From assembly GCA_001599815.1 (NCBI GenBank), contig BCIA01000006.1, positions 2,172,961-2,236,960 on the forward strand: a DNA stretch of 64,000 nt, given 5' to 3'. The stretch comes from Furcasterigmium furcatum. Its lineage: Eukaryota > Ascomycota > Sordariomycetes > Glomerellales > Plectosphaerellaceae. Below the pieces are notes generated by a model. It did not search any database. It saw only the letters and a list, made by a program, of their open reading frames with translations, and had not been told where the DNA came from. Every line of letters starts with the position of its first letter. Position 1 is the first letter of the stretch. The translations under genes and the position numbers were made by a program. This document shows positions 1-10,235 of the stretch, one piece after another.

Positions 1-2632
1 GAGCGATGGTGTACGGCAGGCAGTCGTGCTGGTGGCCGACCAACAGGATGCGTGCGAAGCGAGGAGACAACGGGAAGATGGACATGGTGGTGCCAATCTT
101 CGTGACCTGCCCCTCGGCGGAGATGGCAGAAAGATACGTGAGCAGCTTTTCCGCCTTCCGCAGACTTGCCCTGTCGGGAGGTGTGGGGAAGGGAAAGTTG
201 ACGACGTTCGAGAGGTTCATCGCCTTCAGCTGCAGAACAACGCCGTCGATGGGCATCCGGAGCAGCTCAGGCTCTGAAAACTGCGGCAAGTCTCTCTCGA
301 ACACCGCAGACGAATAGAGCCGGTAACAGTGGCCGGGGCCGGTACGTCCAGCACGACCAGATCGTTGGTTTGCGCTGGCCTTGCTGATCCATCCAATCTG
401 ATATGTCTGGACGCCGCTGATGTCGTCGTATTGTCGCTCCTTCGATCGACCGCAGTCAAACACGTATCGGATGCCAGGAATCGTCAAACTCGTCTCAGCG
501 ACGTTTGTAGCCAGAATCACCGAGCGAGTACCCTCTGGCGCAGGCTCAAAGACCCTCATCTGCTCGCGAGTGGGTAGGAGGGAGTACAAGGGCAAGACAC
601 GCATCTTCAGCGGCCCTGTGCCCTCCTCCTCGCCCTCAATCTCAAACTCGTTCTCCTCGTCGTCGTCAGACAGGCCGTCAATCGAGGGCTCATCCAGTTC
701 GGCCGCATCGGCTGCATCGACCTCTCCAAATTCGATGTCCTCGACTTCCATCGGTGCCTCGCTGGCAGAGACTTGAACTTTGGGTCCGTTTCCGGTCTCA
801 AACCCACCGAAAGCCGCCCTGAGCTTTTTACTCAGTTGGTTGATCTCGTTCTGGCCGGTCAGGAAAACGAGAATGTCGCCAGGTGGAAGCTTTCGGTGTC
901 CGCGGCTAATCTTGTTAAAAGCCTCTTCCACGTAGTCAGATTGCGTCCGCCTGGTGAAGTGGACAGTAACGGGATGTTGCCGCCCTTCAACCTCCACAAC
1001 GGGCGGAGGTGTCGAAAACAGAGTAGTGTTTCGTGTCATATCTTCCACTCTCAGCGTAGCAGACATGATGATGATCTTCAGGGGTTTCTGGGACCCGTCG
1101 CCTCCGTCACCTGTCCGAACATTGTTGATCCGACTCAGCATGCCAATGAGAATATCGGTGTTGACACTCCTCTCGTGCGCCTCGTCGATGATGATGGCAG
1201 AGTACTTCTTGAGAGAAAAGTCCTGCGCCATCTCACGGAGCAGAACACCATCAGTCATGAACTTGATGGCCGTGTCTGGACTTGTCGTGCCTTCGAACCG
1301 GATCTGGTACGCAACGTGCTTGGAGTGATCGCCCAGCTCCTCGGCAACACGCTTCGACATGCTCACAGCCGCCACTCGACGAGGTTGCGTGACGCCAATC
1401 ATGCCTGGTGTTGGTGACCCTGGCGAGCCGTAGCCCGCTTCGTAAAGAAACTGCGGTACCTGTGTGGTCTTGCCGGAACCGGTCGAACCGCACACAACCA
1501 CGATATCGCTGTTGTGAATCGACTCCATGATCCTCTGTTCTTCGGCAACGACTGGTAGCTTCATCCGGGCCTCCTGAATCTCCGGCGTTCGTGTTACGTC
1601 CACGCTAAAGGCCTTTCGAGCCAAGTTTCTTGTGGGTTGCAGTTCCATCGGTAGAGGATCCTGCTCGGCTTCTCGCGGCGTGAAGTTATCAGGTTTGGGA
1701 ATATCCAGGATTGCAGTCGACGATCCCACCGACTCGTAGCCCAAGGCTTGGTTTCTCTGTGCCTCAGCCCATGCTTTGAAGGCGGAGGGTCTCGATTCTC
1801 CGCCATCGCTCTCGTCGTCATCGTCGTCGCTGTCGTCGTCGCTGTCATCTTCAGCTTCAGCTTCATCGCTATCCTCCTCCGAACCATCCTCATCGGATGG
1901 TGACTCGTCACTGTCTGCGGCGGCAGCATCGGCACCCCCGTCAGAGCTGAAGCCGGACCATTCCTCATCTTCGTTGTACTCCGTTTGAACCGGTTCGGTG
2001 ATGGAGAATTTGGACTCGATGCCGCCACGCCGTTGGCGTTTTCGAAGCACTGGCTTTCCATCCTCGCCCAAATCCAGGGGTCGTTTCAAGCCAGAACCAG
2101 CGGCTGCCGGTGGCGGAGTAGCCTTGGTCTCTGTTTGTGCTGGAGCGGGAGCAACTGAGATTGGCGGGGGGGCAGTAAGTGGTTCATCTTCGCTGTCATC
2201 TGAGATCTCCACCCGCTGCTCAAAGAGTACATCCTCTCCATCATCCACGCCAGCTTTCCTTTCCCTCAGGGCCCGGCTCAGTGCCTGCCTCTTGGTCTCC
2301 TTGCCTTGCCCGATGGATTTGGAGCTTGCGAAGAGACTAGTGTCGACCTTTGTCTGTGCGAGTTTGGCGAGGATCTCTCGGTTTTCATCCTTGCGAAGCT
2401 TCGTCTCAATGTACTTGTCGAGGCGCTTCGCCTTTTTGCCGCTGACCTTTTTGTCGCTGTCGCCCTGGAGTTCCCTCTTCAGTTTCTCCTTCTTCTCGAG
2501 ATGGCGTTTCCTCTCCTCTGGGTCGATTTGCGCGGCATTCGAGTCGACGTCGTCGGGCAGAAGGGCATTTTGCTGGGCCTTTTCGCGGGCCAGCACCCTG
2601 TGCTTCCTCTGCCTAGGGACAAATTTGCCCAT
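1..2632 (-). CDS. ECM16: DEAH-box RNA helicase, ECM16/DHR1 (DHX37) type, 3' end outside window
   Basis: One uninterrupted frame reads leftward from the ATG at 2632 and leaves the window without a stop, giving 877 residues of N-terminal and core sequence. The N-terminus begins MGKFVPRQRKHR, typical of the Ecm16 family, and is followed by Lys-rich and Asp/Glu/Ser-rich stretches (the acidic run is encoded at about 1800-1930). Helicase motifs appear in order: Walker A GSTGSGKT (about residue 382), DEAH (about 483), SAT (about 524) and QRSGRAGR (about 756). An acidic insert rich in D and E (encoded at about 625-755) interrupts the second RecA domain. Yeast Ecm16 and human DHX37 release U3 snoRNA from pre-18S rRNA in the nucleolus, and the same role is inferred here. 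The C-terminal HA2/OB part is missing only because of the window edge. Confidence 0.93.
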   Translation of the reverse strand, partial: MGKFVPRQRKHRVLAREKAQQNALLPDDVDSNAAQIDPEERKRHLEKKEKLKRELQGDSDKKVSGKKAKRLDKYIETKLRKDENREILAKLAQTKVDTSLFASSKSIGQGKETKRQALSRALRERKAGVDDGEDVLFEQRVEISDDSEDEPLTAPPPISVAPAPAQTETKATPPPAAAGSGLKRPLDLGEDGKPVLRKRQRRGGIESKFSITEPVQTEYNEDEEWSGFSSDGGADAAAADSDESPSDEDGSEEDSDEAEAEDDSDDDSDDDDDESDGGESRPSAFKAWAEAQRNQALGYESVGSSTAILDIPKPDNFTPREAEQDPLPMELQPTRNLARKAFSVDVTRTPEIQEARMKLPVVAEEQRIMESIHNSDIVVVCGSTGSGKTTQVPQFLYEAGYGSPGSPTPGMIGVTQPRRVAAVSMSKRVAEELGDHSKHVAYQIRFEGTTSPDTAIKFMTDGVLLREMAQDFSLKKYSAIIIDEAHERSVNTDILIGMLSRINNVRTGDGGDGSQKPLKIIIMSATLRVEDMTRNTTLFSTPPPVVEVEGRQHPVTVHFTRRTQSDYVEEAFNKISRGHRKLPPGDILVFLTGQNEINQLSKKLRAAFGGFETGNGPKVQVSASEAPMEVEDIEFGEVDAADAAELDEPSIDGLSDDDEENEFEIEGEEEGTGPLKMRVLPLYSLLPTREQMRVFEPAPEGTRSVILATNVAETSLTIPGIRYVFDCGRSKERQYDDISGVQTYQIGWISKASANQRSGRAGRTGPGHCYRLYSSAVFERDLPQFSEPELLRMPIDGVVLQLKAMNLSNVVNFPFPTPPDRASLRKAEKLLTYLSAISAEGQVTKIGTTMSIFPLSPRFARILLVGHQHDCLPYTIA

Positions 2633-3205
2633 TCTGACGCTTGATTGAGAGATCCCAGGTTATGCGGACGACGTGGCCATGAATGCTGAGGTTCCTTCAA
2701 CGTTGGTGATCGGGGATTGATGTTGCCGAATATACCATCTGATGAAGCCGGAGAATTCGACTGTGGCTGTGTCCAAAATCGCCGCTGGGCCCAAAACGAA
2801 ACACCAATGCAGGGAGTTTGGGACGGGATCTCAGGATATCATGAATTGGTGAACCAGGTCGTTCCTCATGTTGTGGAATTTCAAGGTGGAAAAGTCCAGG
2901 AAATTTTTGGGTGAGAGCACTTTTGCCGGCTTTCACCGCCTCAGATCTTTCCAGGAACGGCTTAGTGCGGGGCGCCGAGGCACATTGTGGGGACCGGTGT
3001 TGCTGATGTCCCCTGGAGCTCCACTGGAACCGCCATCTCCAGCCTTCATCGCTGATGCGTGAACTTGACCGGTATCGTCAAACAGCAACCAAGTCGGAGC
3101 TCAGCCCAACCGCCCGAATCACCTTCTCCAAGGCCTCATTCGTTGTCTTGAACTCTCTAGCACCTGAGAGACAATCGTTGAAACCAGTCCCAACTCGTCG
3201 CACAA
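2633..3205. other. Intergenic, divergent promoter region ECM16 / PAC3
   Basis: These 573 bases lie between two outward-facing genes and should hold both promoters. I see no ORF with recognisable protein similarity and no repeat. Confidence 0.6.
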
Positions 3206-3703
3206 ATGGATACAACCGGAGCCCGCGAGGAGCAGTTCCCGGCAAGGAACAGGCGAGAAACAGGCACCGTCAACGGCGTCCCAACCGAAGCAACCTCCAT
3301 GTTCTTCTCTGACAAAATCGTCGTCACACTGTCGCAGGAGGGTCGGTTGGCTCAATGGGCAAGTAGACCCATCCAACCGCACGCGGCGTACACCAACTGA
3401 CTGTGTGTCCAGGTCCAGGTACCGTTGGCTTCGTCAGTCGGGGCAATGGTGGACATGAATCTCCCCAGCACCAGCAGAGGCATGCTCCCCTCGACGCACC
3501 TGACGCCCAAAACTCTTCTTGGGAGCGGTGGAGAGGACAGGGAGACCGTCGGCCATCTCTATGCTGCCCAAATCGCCAGCTTCATCAACCTGAGAGACCC
3601 CGAGGATCGTCGCACCTTGGTGCTCGGACTAGGCCTCCTCAAGGTCGATACTGCGCGTGAGGCGTTCTTTGACACGATTGACCTGGTGCAAAAGGTTTTG
3701 TAG
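3206..3703 (+). CDS. POC3: Proteasome assembly chaperone 3 (PAC3/Poc3-like)
   Basis: Two exons, 3206-3358 and 3413-3703, encode 147 residues. The core reads VNGVPTEATSMFFSDKIVV near residue 22, then a beta-rich stretch, then TPKTLLG and a C-terminal FFDTIDLVQKVL. The order matches PAC3, which pairs with PAC4 to help assemble the 20S alpha ring. The intron is 54 nt and begins GCAAGT, not GT. It has a CTGAC branch motif and ends CAG, so this is a GC-AG intron. Retaining it would bring a TGA after 17 extra codons. A second acceptor 6 nt downstream (after 3418) would drop two residues in frame. The assignment rests on pattern similarity to short, fast-evolving chaperones, so the family call is good but not certain. 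Confidence 0.75.
3359..3412 (+). other. GC-AG intron
   Basis: Donor TGG/GCAAGT, branch CTGAC at about 3398-3402, acceptor TCCAG. Splicing joins phase-0 codons and restores the PAC3-like frame. No GT donor nearby restores it as well: the GT four bases in has a poor context (GTAGAC). Confidence 0.75.
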
Positions 3704-4382
3704 CCTGGCCGAGTTCAGACAGCTCCTCTCGCTGCCCTATGCGCGACTGTAGGGCTGATCCGGTTGGAGGGTGTGTGGCTTGTCTTGGCGGAACCCGAGC
3801 ACGCCGTTGACACCGAGCACTTTCGGTCGGACGACGTCCCAGTCGGTCCGGAGCACACAAAGCGGATCGTCTAAGCCTCTCTTATGATGCTAGACGTCCT
3901 GACTCCCTCTACCAGTTAGGGGAGCTGACGCGACAATGACATCTCTACCTTACCTTGGATCAAGTCCATCAGCTACGGGCCCCACCCCGAATCGATATCC
4001 GACGGCTTTTCCATCCCGAGGCGGTCTTAGCTCGGCCGTCTCTGCCGACGCATGCGACGTGCATTTCAAGGGCATTCCCTTCGTTCTCTTGTAACAATAC
4101 CCCGATCACCGAGGTGGCGCTGCTGCTCGGTCGGTGGGTAGTGAGGGGCCCGCCTGCGCGCACGAAATCGTCACAAGCCTGTGAGTGCGGAGAAATGCTG
4201 GGGATAGATACTAGTAGACGGGACCTGGGGGTAACCATCCCCCTCTTATAAGGTGTGGAAGTATCACGAACCTCGCTTTAACTCGCCTCCCTACTTTAAC
4301 CGCCGACTATCTCTCCATTGCCATTGTGACCTTGAACTTCTAAGAACAGTCATTCTTCGTAACCTTGCAGGCGATTTACATC
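3704..4382. other. Intergenic, upstream region of cyclase gene
   Basis: 679 bases without a supported gene. A TTATAAGG element at about 4247-4254 lies about 130 bases before the cyclase ATG and could serve as a TATA-like site. The stretch just before the ATG is pyrimidine-rich, as is usual for fungal leaders. Confidence 0.5.
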
Positions 4383-5604
4383 ATGACCAAAGCATCGCAA
4401 GAGTACTCTCTCAATGAGAATGGTATCCCACGTTTCGACAGCCTCCCGCTGAGACAAGGAGACCCTCCATACTCAGCCTGGGGTCTCTACGGCGAGGATG
4501 ACGAACTCGGCACTCTCAACCGCTTGACAGACGAGCGTGTATTGGCCGCGGCTAAATCAGAAATTAGGACGGGCGCAAGGTACTGTCCCTCAGAGTCGCC
4601 TCCTCGCAAGGAGACAAATTCTCACAGTCACTAACCATTCATCCAGAGTCTCACTCAACTGGCCCCTGAACGCTCAGTCCAAAGGCACTTTCTTCTCGCG
4701 GAAGGGCTTCCACCAGGAGATGATCCAAAAGGCTCCTCGCTGCATCAACGACGACATCTGGACCTTCAACTCCCAATGCTCCTCGCAATGGGATGGCCTA
4801 CGCCACTACGCCTACCAACAGGCTCAGAGGTTCTACAACAATGTCGAGATGGACGTCCTTCACGCCACTGACGCAGACGGGCAACGCTCTACCATAAACG
4901 GTATCCAGGGTAGGTCATCACTTGACGAGAATCGGGTTCTAAATTCTCACCAACCTCTCCCCTTCCAGCCATGCAGAAGAAAGGCATCGTCGGCCGCGGC
5001 ATCCTTATCGACTACCATACCTACCGCCTCACCCACCCATCTCCCTCCACCCTCGCCCCCTATGACCCCTTCTCCCGCACCCCGATCCCCCTTGCCGAGC
5101 TCCAAGCTTGCCTGGCCGCCCAGGGCACGGAAATCCGCTTCGGCGACATCCTCTTCACCCGCACCGGCTTCACCGCCGCCCACGCCACTCTGTCGGACTC
5201 CCGCCTCGCCGCCCTCCAGCAGCAGAATCCCCACACCTTCGGCGGCCTCGAGCAGTCCGACGCCGCCCTCCGCTGGATCTGGGACAACTTCGCCGCCGTC
5301 GCCGGCGACCAGCCCAGCTTCGAGTGCTGGCCCTCCCAATGGGTCCGCGACACATCCTCTGGGGCTCCTTTCGCCATGCATGAGGCCCTCCTCGCCGGCT
5401 GGGGCTGCCCCATCGGGGAGCTCTTCGACCTCGAGGCCTTGGCGGAGCAGTGCAAGGCTGAGGGCCGCTGGAGCTTCTTCGTCGCGAGCGAGCCGTGCAA
5501 CGTCCCCGGTGGCGTGGCCAGGTACGTTGAAACCCAGCCTTCCACGATAGTTGGCGACTGATGTGGCTCATATTAGTCCCCCGAACATCCTGGCGATTTT
5601 CTAG
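4383..5604 (+). CDS. Cyclase-family (kynurenine formamidase-like) hydrolase
   Basis: Four exons, 4383-4579, 4647-4909, 4969-5521 and 5577-5604, encode 346 residues. Introns of 67, 59 and 55 nt all have GT donors (GTACTG, GTAGGT, GTACGT). The first intron has a CTAAC branch. The last exon adds only SPPNILAIF. The fold signature is SSQWDGLRH at residues 111-119, the fungal version of the metal-binding HxGTHxDxPxH motif of the PF04199 family. D115 and H119 are kept, while the two upstream His positions are Gln (Q109, Q113). PYSAWGLYGEDDELGTLNRL near the N-terminus is also typical of fungal members. Family proteins hydrolyse amide or lactone-like bonds with a divalent metal. The substrate here cannot be told. 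No signal peptide is visible, so it is probably cytosolic. Confidence 0.85.
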
Positions 5605-5966
5605 ATGTCTTGGCACAAATAACGATACAAGTGAAAGCGGCCTGCACGAGGTATCGTAACGGGCTTTCACTCAGCCATGTCACCGAATTAGCAAAGTAAA
5701 GCATTGCTGGAAATCATGTCTGCAAAACTACATTGGCCATGTATCAGACCCAGCCTGGTCGCTCCGTGGCTTGTAGTCGTCCGTTTTCATCAGCGTAGCC
5801 AACGCATCAGTCCTCCGTTGGTCTTGCCAATGATCAACAAATCGTCATAACACCCCAGTCTTCATTGCCATGCTGTGCAGCGTTGAACCTGGATCATCTA
5901 TTGCACCCCGGTATATGGCCATACAAGTCGTCGGACGAGTCTGGTGCTCGCCTACCCCAAACCGCT
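5605..5966. other. Intergenic, convergent 3' regions
   Basis: The cyclase gene and calcineurin A point toward each other here. The 362 bases should hold both 3' UTRs and poly(A) sites. Nothing else was seen. Confidence 0.55.
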
Positions 5967-7881
5967 TTACCTCTTGCGGTCGCTATCTTGCGCGTTAGCA
6001 TTGCTAAGGACAATGGCATCGAGAAAACTTACGTGCTCAGCCTCCGGCTCAGCTGCTGCAGCTTCTTGTCATTGTTGGCCTCCTCAGCGGCCTTCTCCAG
6101 GTTCTGCCGCCTCTCTTCTTCGTGGTGCCTGACGACCTCATCGTGAGTGGGCGGCAGGCGCTCGTTCTGCAGATCCACCTTCCTGGCGTCCTCGAACGTG
6201 CTAATGGCGTTCTTGATACCCTCGGCGCCCAGCATCAAAGTGCCAGCGGGCAGCCTGCCGCCGGATACCGTCTTGAGCTCGGTAACGCGCTCAGACTCTT
6301 CGCGAAGAACCTGGAAGACGCGAGACAGGCGACCAATGGCCAAGATCTTGTTCTTGATAGCGCGTCTCTTGAACTCGATGGAATCGGGATCGTTCAACGC
6401 GGCCGAAGAAGCGGCAGGGGGCGACGCAGGGCCTGGCGACGTGGACGAAGGTGTCTGGTCTTCTTTCAGCTCCTCCTCGGAGCACGTGCTGAGGATGGCA
6501 ATGAGCATATCAGTGATCTTCTCTCCAACGAAAGGAAGAGACCAGGTGAAGACGTCCATGAAGTTGGGCAGCCAGTAGGGATGCGGCGTGCAGTTGAACT
6601 GTCGGATGTTCATAACATTGTTCTCATACTTGAGTACAGCCGCCTTGTTGTTGTAGACGTCAAGGTAGTTGGGGGCGGAGAAGATAGTCATGACGCTGGG
6701 GAAGCCGGTCGTCCTCGTCTTGCGGTACATGCGGTAGCCGGCGTCCTGGGCCTCGTGGGCGCGGATGATGGAGAGCAGGTTGTTCTTCTCCAGGAATGCG
6801 CATGCTGCGGGATACGAGAAGAAATAGGAGCATCCTCGGACGTTGTTGTGAATGAAATAGTCGCTCCCCTTCTCTTGGCCAAATTCCTCCAAAGGATCGG
6901 CCCAGAGGATGTCGCACATCAGACCTTGCGTGGGAGGCTCCCGGAAGCGGTCAATCTGGGGAGGTATTAGAATGGTTTCAAGTTCCAATTTTGGATTGGG
7001 GAGCGTACGTTGCGCAAGTCATCCAGGGTATGCAACTCAGGGCTCAGTCCACCGTGGATGCAGAGGAACTGCTTGTTCATGACGGCGGCGAGAGGGAGCG
7101 AGCAGAAAGACTCCATGCAAGCTTCGTACACGTTCTCGGAGTACTTGTGCTTGCACTCGAGCTTGAAGGTGAAGTAGTCTGTCAAGTGGCGGCACTCGTG
7201 GTTGCCGCGGAGTAGCCAGAGGCTCTGCGGGTAATGGATCTTCAGGCACCAGAGATACAGGACGCACTCGATACTGAAGTAGCCTCTGTCGACGTAATCG
7301 CCGAGGAAGAGGTAGCGGGTCTCGGCTGGGTCACCACCGACCTCGAAAAGCTTCATGAGATCGTAGTATTGGCCGTGAACGTCACCACAAACTGTGATGG
7401 GGGCATCCATCTCGAGCAGGTTGGGCTCCTGGCGCAGAATTTCGGTACCCTTGTTGAGGATCCATAGAGCCTGCTCCTCCGTCAGGCGGCCCTCACGGTA
7501 GAAGTGCTGCTTCAGGAAGTTGATGTCTGGCTTGGAGTGGGTATCGTCTTCGAAGAATTGCTCGTCGGTCGGCTTGAGCATCGCGGGGGCCTGAACGTCT
7601 GCGCAAGCCAGGATAGTCAGTCACGCGAGCAAGAGGAGAGGTCGAGGGGCGACCGCAGAAATGCGCAGCGGGGTTTGAGCAAGTGACGGCGGTGGCGCTT
7701 CGGACGAACCTTTGCAAACACGCTCCGTGGTGCTCACTTGGGTGCCATCTTCCATGGTATGGATGGTGAAGTCGATCTCAGGCACCGGCTTCTTCTCCTG
7801 GATGGCGCGGATGGCATTGTCGACCTGCTGGTTGCGACGCTGCTCGAGCGACGCCGGGGCGGCTGGGTTGTCGGTATCCAT
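5967..7881 (-). CDS. CNA1: Calcineurin catalytic subunit A (Ser/Thr phosphatase 2B)
   Basis: Exons 7881-7710, 7598-7009, 6955-6033 and 5982-5967 encode 566 residues. Metallophosphatase motifs are GDVHGQ (129-134), GDYVDRG (157-163) and RGNHE (188-192). The calcineurin B-binding helix follows the catalytic core. Next come the calmodulin-binding stretch (around RRAIKNKILAIGRLSRVF) and an autoinhibitory segment (GGRLPAGTLMLGAEG). Ca2+/calmodulin-activated calcineurin dephosphorylates Crz1-type factors in the cytosol. The start is the ATG at 7881 (MDTDNPAAPAS). The last intron (6032-5983, 50 nt) has a perfect GTAAGT donor and TGCTAAC branch, and splicing ends the protein STDRKR. If it is retained, the TAA inside the donor (6031-6029) ends the protein at LST after 562 residues. 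The regulatory subunit CNB1 is also in this window, at 50599-51262. Confidence 0.95.
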
Positions 7882-8927
7882 GATGCCCAGAGCTGACAAG
7901 TCGCGAAAGGTGAGGGGTGAGCGAAAGAGCGGATGGGTAGCGGTGAGCGTCGCTGACGAGGGGAATTGTCAACGAGAAATGCTGCTCAGATTGAGATGCG
8001 ACTGCAGCCGGGCCTGACGAGGTTGGAGAGGTGAAGGGGCGTCTGTCTGTCAGGTTGGGCACGAGGGGTTGGAGAGGACTCGGGACGCGGCGAGACAAGG
8101 GCAGGGCTGAGAATTGGTTGTAGGGTAGTGGTCGGTCGAGGTGAGAAGTGCCCGCCTGCTGAAAAGAAGGGGACTGGACCTTGAGCAGTGGCGGCGCTTT
8201 CTTTAGTGGAGGCGGAGGGGCTGATGACGGCGACCAGGGGCTGGGGTAAACGGCCGAGAGCTAAGGAGAGGAGAAGGAGCTTTCACGGAGAACCTGCCCA
8301 GCGAAAGGTCGGGTAGCAACTTCAGAGGAAGGAGCAGAAAGAAGGAGGCAGCTTGGCAGCGAACCACCAGAAGCCTAAAACGCCGCGCTCCTTCCCGTGC
8401 GAGGTCCTCCTATCTAATAATGGACGATCAGGGAAGGAAAGGAGGGGCTGTGGACAAAACGGTACGTACCTCAAGGCATCAGCCACGCCGATGCGGGACC
8501 CGTGGCGATAGCAGCCACCACCCAAGCTTCGTGATTGGTTTGGCTTGGCTTGCTCTGATGCTGCCCCTGTGTGTTTAACAGCCAGGGAACTGATGGCCGC
8601 TTTTAATTCTCACATCCGTCAAATTGTCGGGTCGCACGTCGAATGCAGAGCAGGACAACGAACAAGCGAGGCTGAGCTGGGCGTGGCCCGCGGGAACCGT
8701 CCTCCAGAGGTGATTTTGCATAAAAGCGATTCCCATCAATCCTTCGTTCATGGGACAACCGCCTGGAACATCTTTAGACTATACATACCTACATACCTAC
8801 TCGACCTCAGCATCAAGCAGCATCAGTCAGTCACGTCACGCGTACGGCTCGCTGCCCAACTTGGTCATCACCAAAAACACACCTATCAGATCTGTTGAAG
8901 CCGAATAGCGGCACCACCCTACCCAAG
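7882..8927. other. Intergenic, divergent promoters of calcineurin A and the 8928 gene
   Basis: 1046 bases with no supported ORF. The part next to calcineurin A is purine-rich on the plus strand, so a transcript of CNA1 would have a pyrimidine-rich leader, and a 5' UTR intron there is possible. A CCAAT motif occurs on the minus strand at about 8533. A small TACATACC repeat sits at 8783-8801. Confidence 0.5.
8783..8801. repeat. Short tandem repeat, unit TACATACC-like
   Basis: The unit TACATACC is repeated 2.4 times, about 130 bases before the next start codon. It is probably a neutral microsatellite. Confidence 0.6.
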
Positions 8928-10043
8928 ATGACGGCCTCCGCCGCCGACGGTTCGCTTCTTGACTTGAGCATGGCTATGAGTGCAGCAGACGGCTTCATGG
9001 GCTCCTTTTCAGAGTCCAAGACCCTCTCAAAACCAGTCGCCATCCCGGCCCTTGGTACCGACATTGCCGCAAAATTCATCCGCGCATACCCGCCGGCACT
9101 TCACAACTTGGGCATCTCGAAAGAAGAATTCCTCAAATTCCTTGATCGGGTCGGTGTCTTGGCGGAGCCCAACACCCCCATCTCCATCGTCGGCCATGCC
9201 GGCAACATCGCCAGTCTGGTCCCTGAACCAACTACCGCCATCGTGGGCACCGTCATCGGCCACACAGCAGAGGCAGCCGCCGAAGAGGTGTCCAAGAGGA
9301 AGACCCAGGCGTATCTCGACACCATGAACGTCAAGTTGTTCGAGCCTCTGGGACTCCAGGCCCGGGTGGTCAAGCTGGCAGAGGTGGCCTTTGTGGCTGG
9401 GTGGCCCATCTTGGACCCGGAGTCAACAGATAGGCTCATGGTCGACAAGTTTTTGACCATCCTGCCCCCGCTTGACATGGCCGAAGTGCAGTTGGCAAAA
9501 CTTACCCCCACTCATGGCCCCTACGGCCCAGACGACGACCACGACGGCCCCACTGCTCGTTCATTACGGCGGCTGAAGGCTCTTGAAGCATGGACTTCGC
9601 CGCTCGAACTTCAGCATCCACGACCGAGCGGGAAGAAGAAGCAGGGCGAGTACTCCAAGATATTCAGCAAATGGGAGCGTGAGACCGGAGAGAAGAGAAC
9701 GCTCAAGAAGCGAAAGGAGATGCTCGAGAAGAACAGCGAGAAGAAGTACAGGATGTCCGAGAAGCACAGGAAGCAGCTCCAGGAGATCACAGATGAAGAG
9801 ACAAAACTGAAAGCAAAGGCGGCGGAGAAGAACAAGCCCCAGGATGAGGGACTCGCCAAGCTGGCAAGGAAACGCGAGAGGATCGTCGAGGAGTACCATG
9901 AGAAGCTAGACAAGTTCGTCAAAGAGGAGCACAAGAGCGACGTGGAGGAGGGCAAGATCAGAGACATCAAGATTCTCTTGATATACAACAAGGAGGATAT
10001 GGAGCGCATCCCAGTCCCGGAGAAAGAGAAGGAGAAGAAGTAA
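8928..10043 (+). CDS. Fungus-specific conserved protein with charged C-terminal coiled coil
   Basis: A single exon encodes 371 residues from the ATG at 8928. The N-terminal half is Ala/Gly/Pro-rich and contains FIRAYPPALHNLGISKEEFL (about residues 53-72) and later AYLDTMNVKLFEPLGLQARV. These resemble a widespread fungus-only family in which a YPPAL segment is followed by a YLDRxNRELFxPRGL segment. I know no biochemical function for that family. From about residue 220 the protein is dominated by K, E and R with heptad spacing, predicting a long helix or coiled coil, and it ends EKEKEKK. No signal peptide is seen. The Ala/Gly-rich segment (ASLVPEPTTAIVGTVIGHTA) is mildly hydrophobic. Confidence 0.75.
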   Translation: MTASAADGSLLDLSMAMSAADGFMGSFSESKTLSKPVAIPALGTDIAAKFIRAYPPALHNLGISKEEFLKFLDRVGVLAEPNTPISIVGHAGNIASLVPEPTTAIVGTVIGHTAEAAAEEVSKRKTQAYLDTMNVKLFEPLGLQARVVKLAEVAFVAGWPILDPESTDRLMVDKFLTILPPLDMAEVQLAKLTPTHGPYGPDDDHDGPTARSLRRLKALEAWTSPLELQHPRPSGKKKQGEYSKIFSKWERETGEKRTLKKRKEMLEKNSEKKYRMSEKHRKQLQEITDEETKLKAKAAEKNKPQDEGLAKLARKRERIVEEYHEKLDKFVKEEHKSDVEEGKIRDIKILLIYNKEDMERIPVPEKEKEKK

Positions 10044-10235
10044 GAGCCGTGGTTTGCCTCATTCCTCTGTTTCCTGCCAGGCCATGCGAGCGCTTGTTAC
10101 AATAGATATTCCCCATAGACAGCAGCCACTTCTTTTCATGAGTACCCGTTCTGGTTCCCCTGAATACGCCGGCCCCTCGCGATGCGATTGTACACATATC
10201 TAGCCACGTGAAATCGTTTGAAATCTGACATGTTT

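Noticed and set aside
6122..6970. 282-codon plus-strand frame opposite calcineurin A
   Set aside because: It is antisense shadow of a highly conserved catalytic exon.
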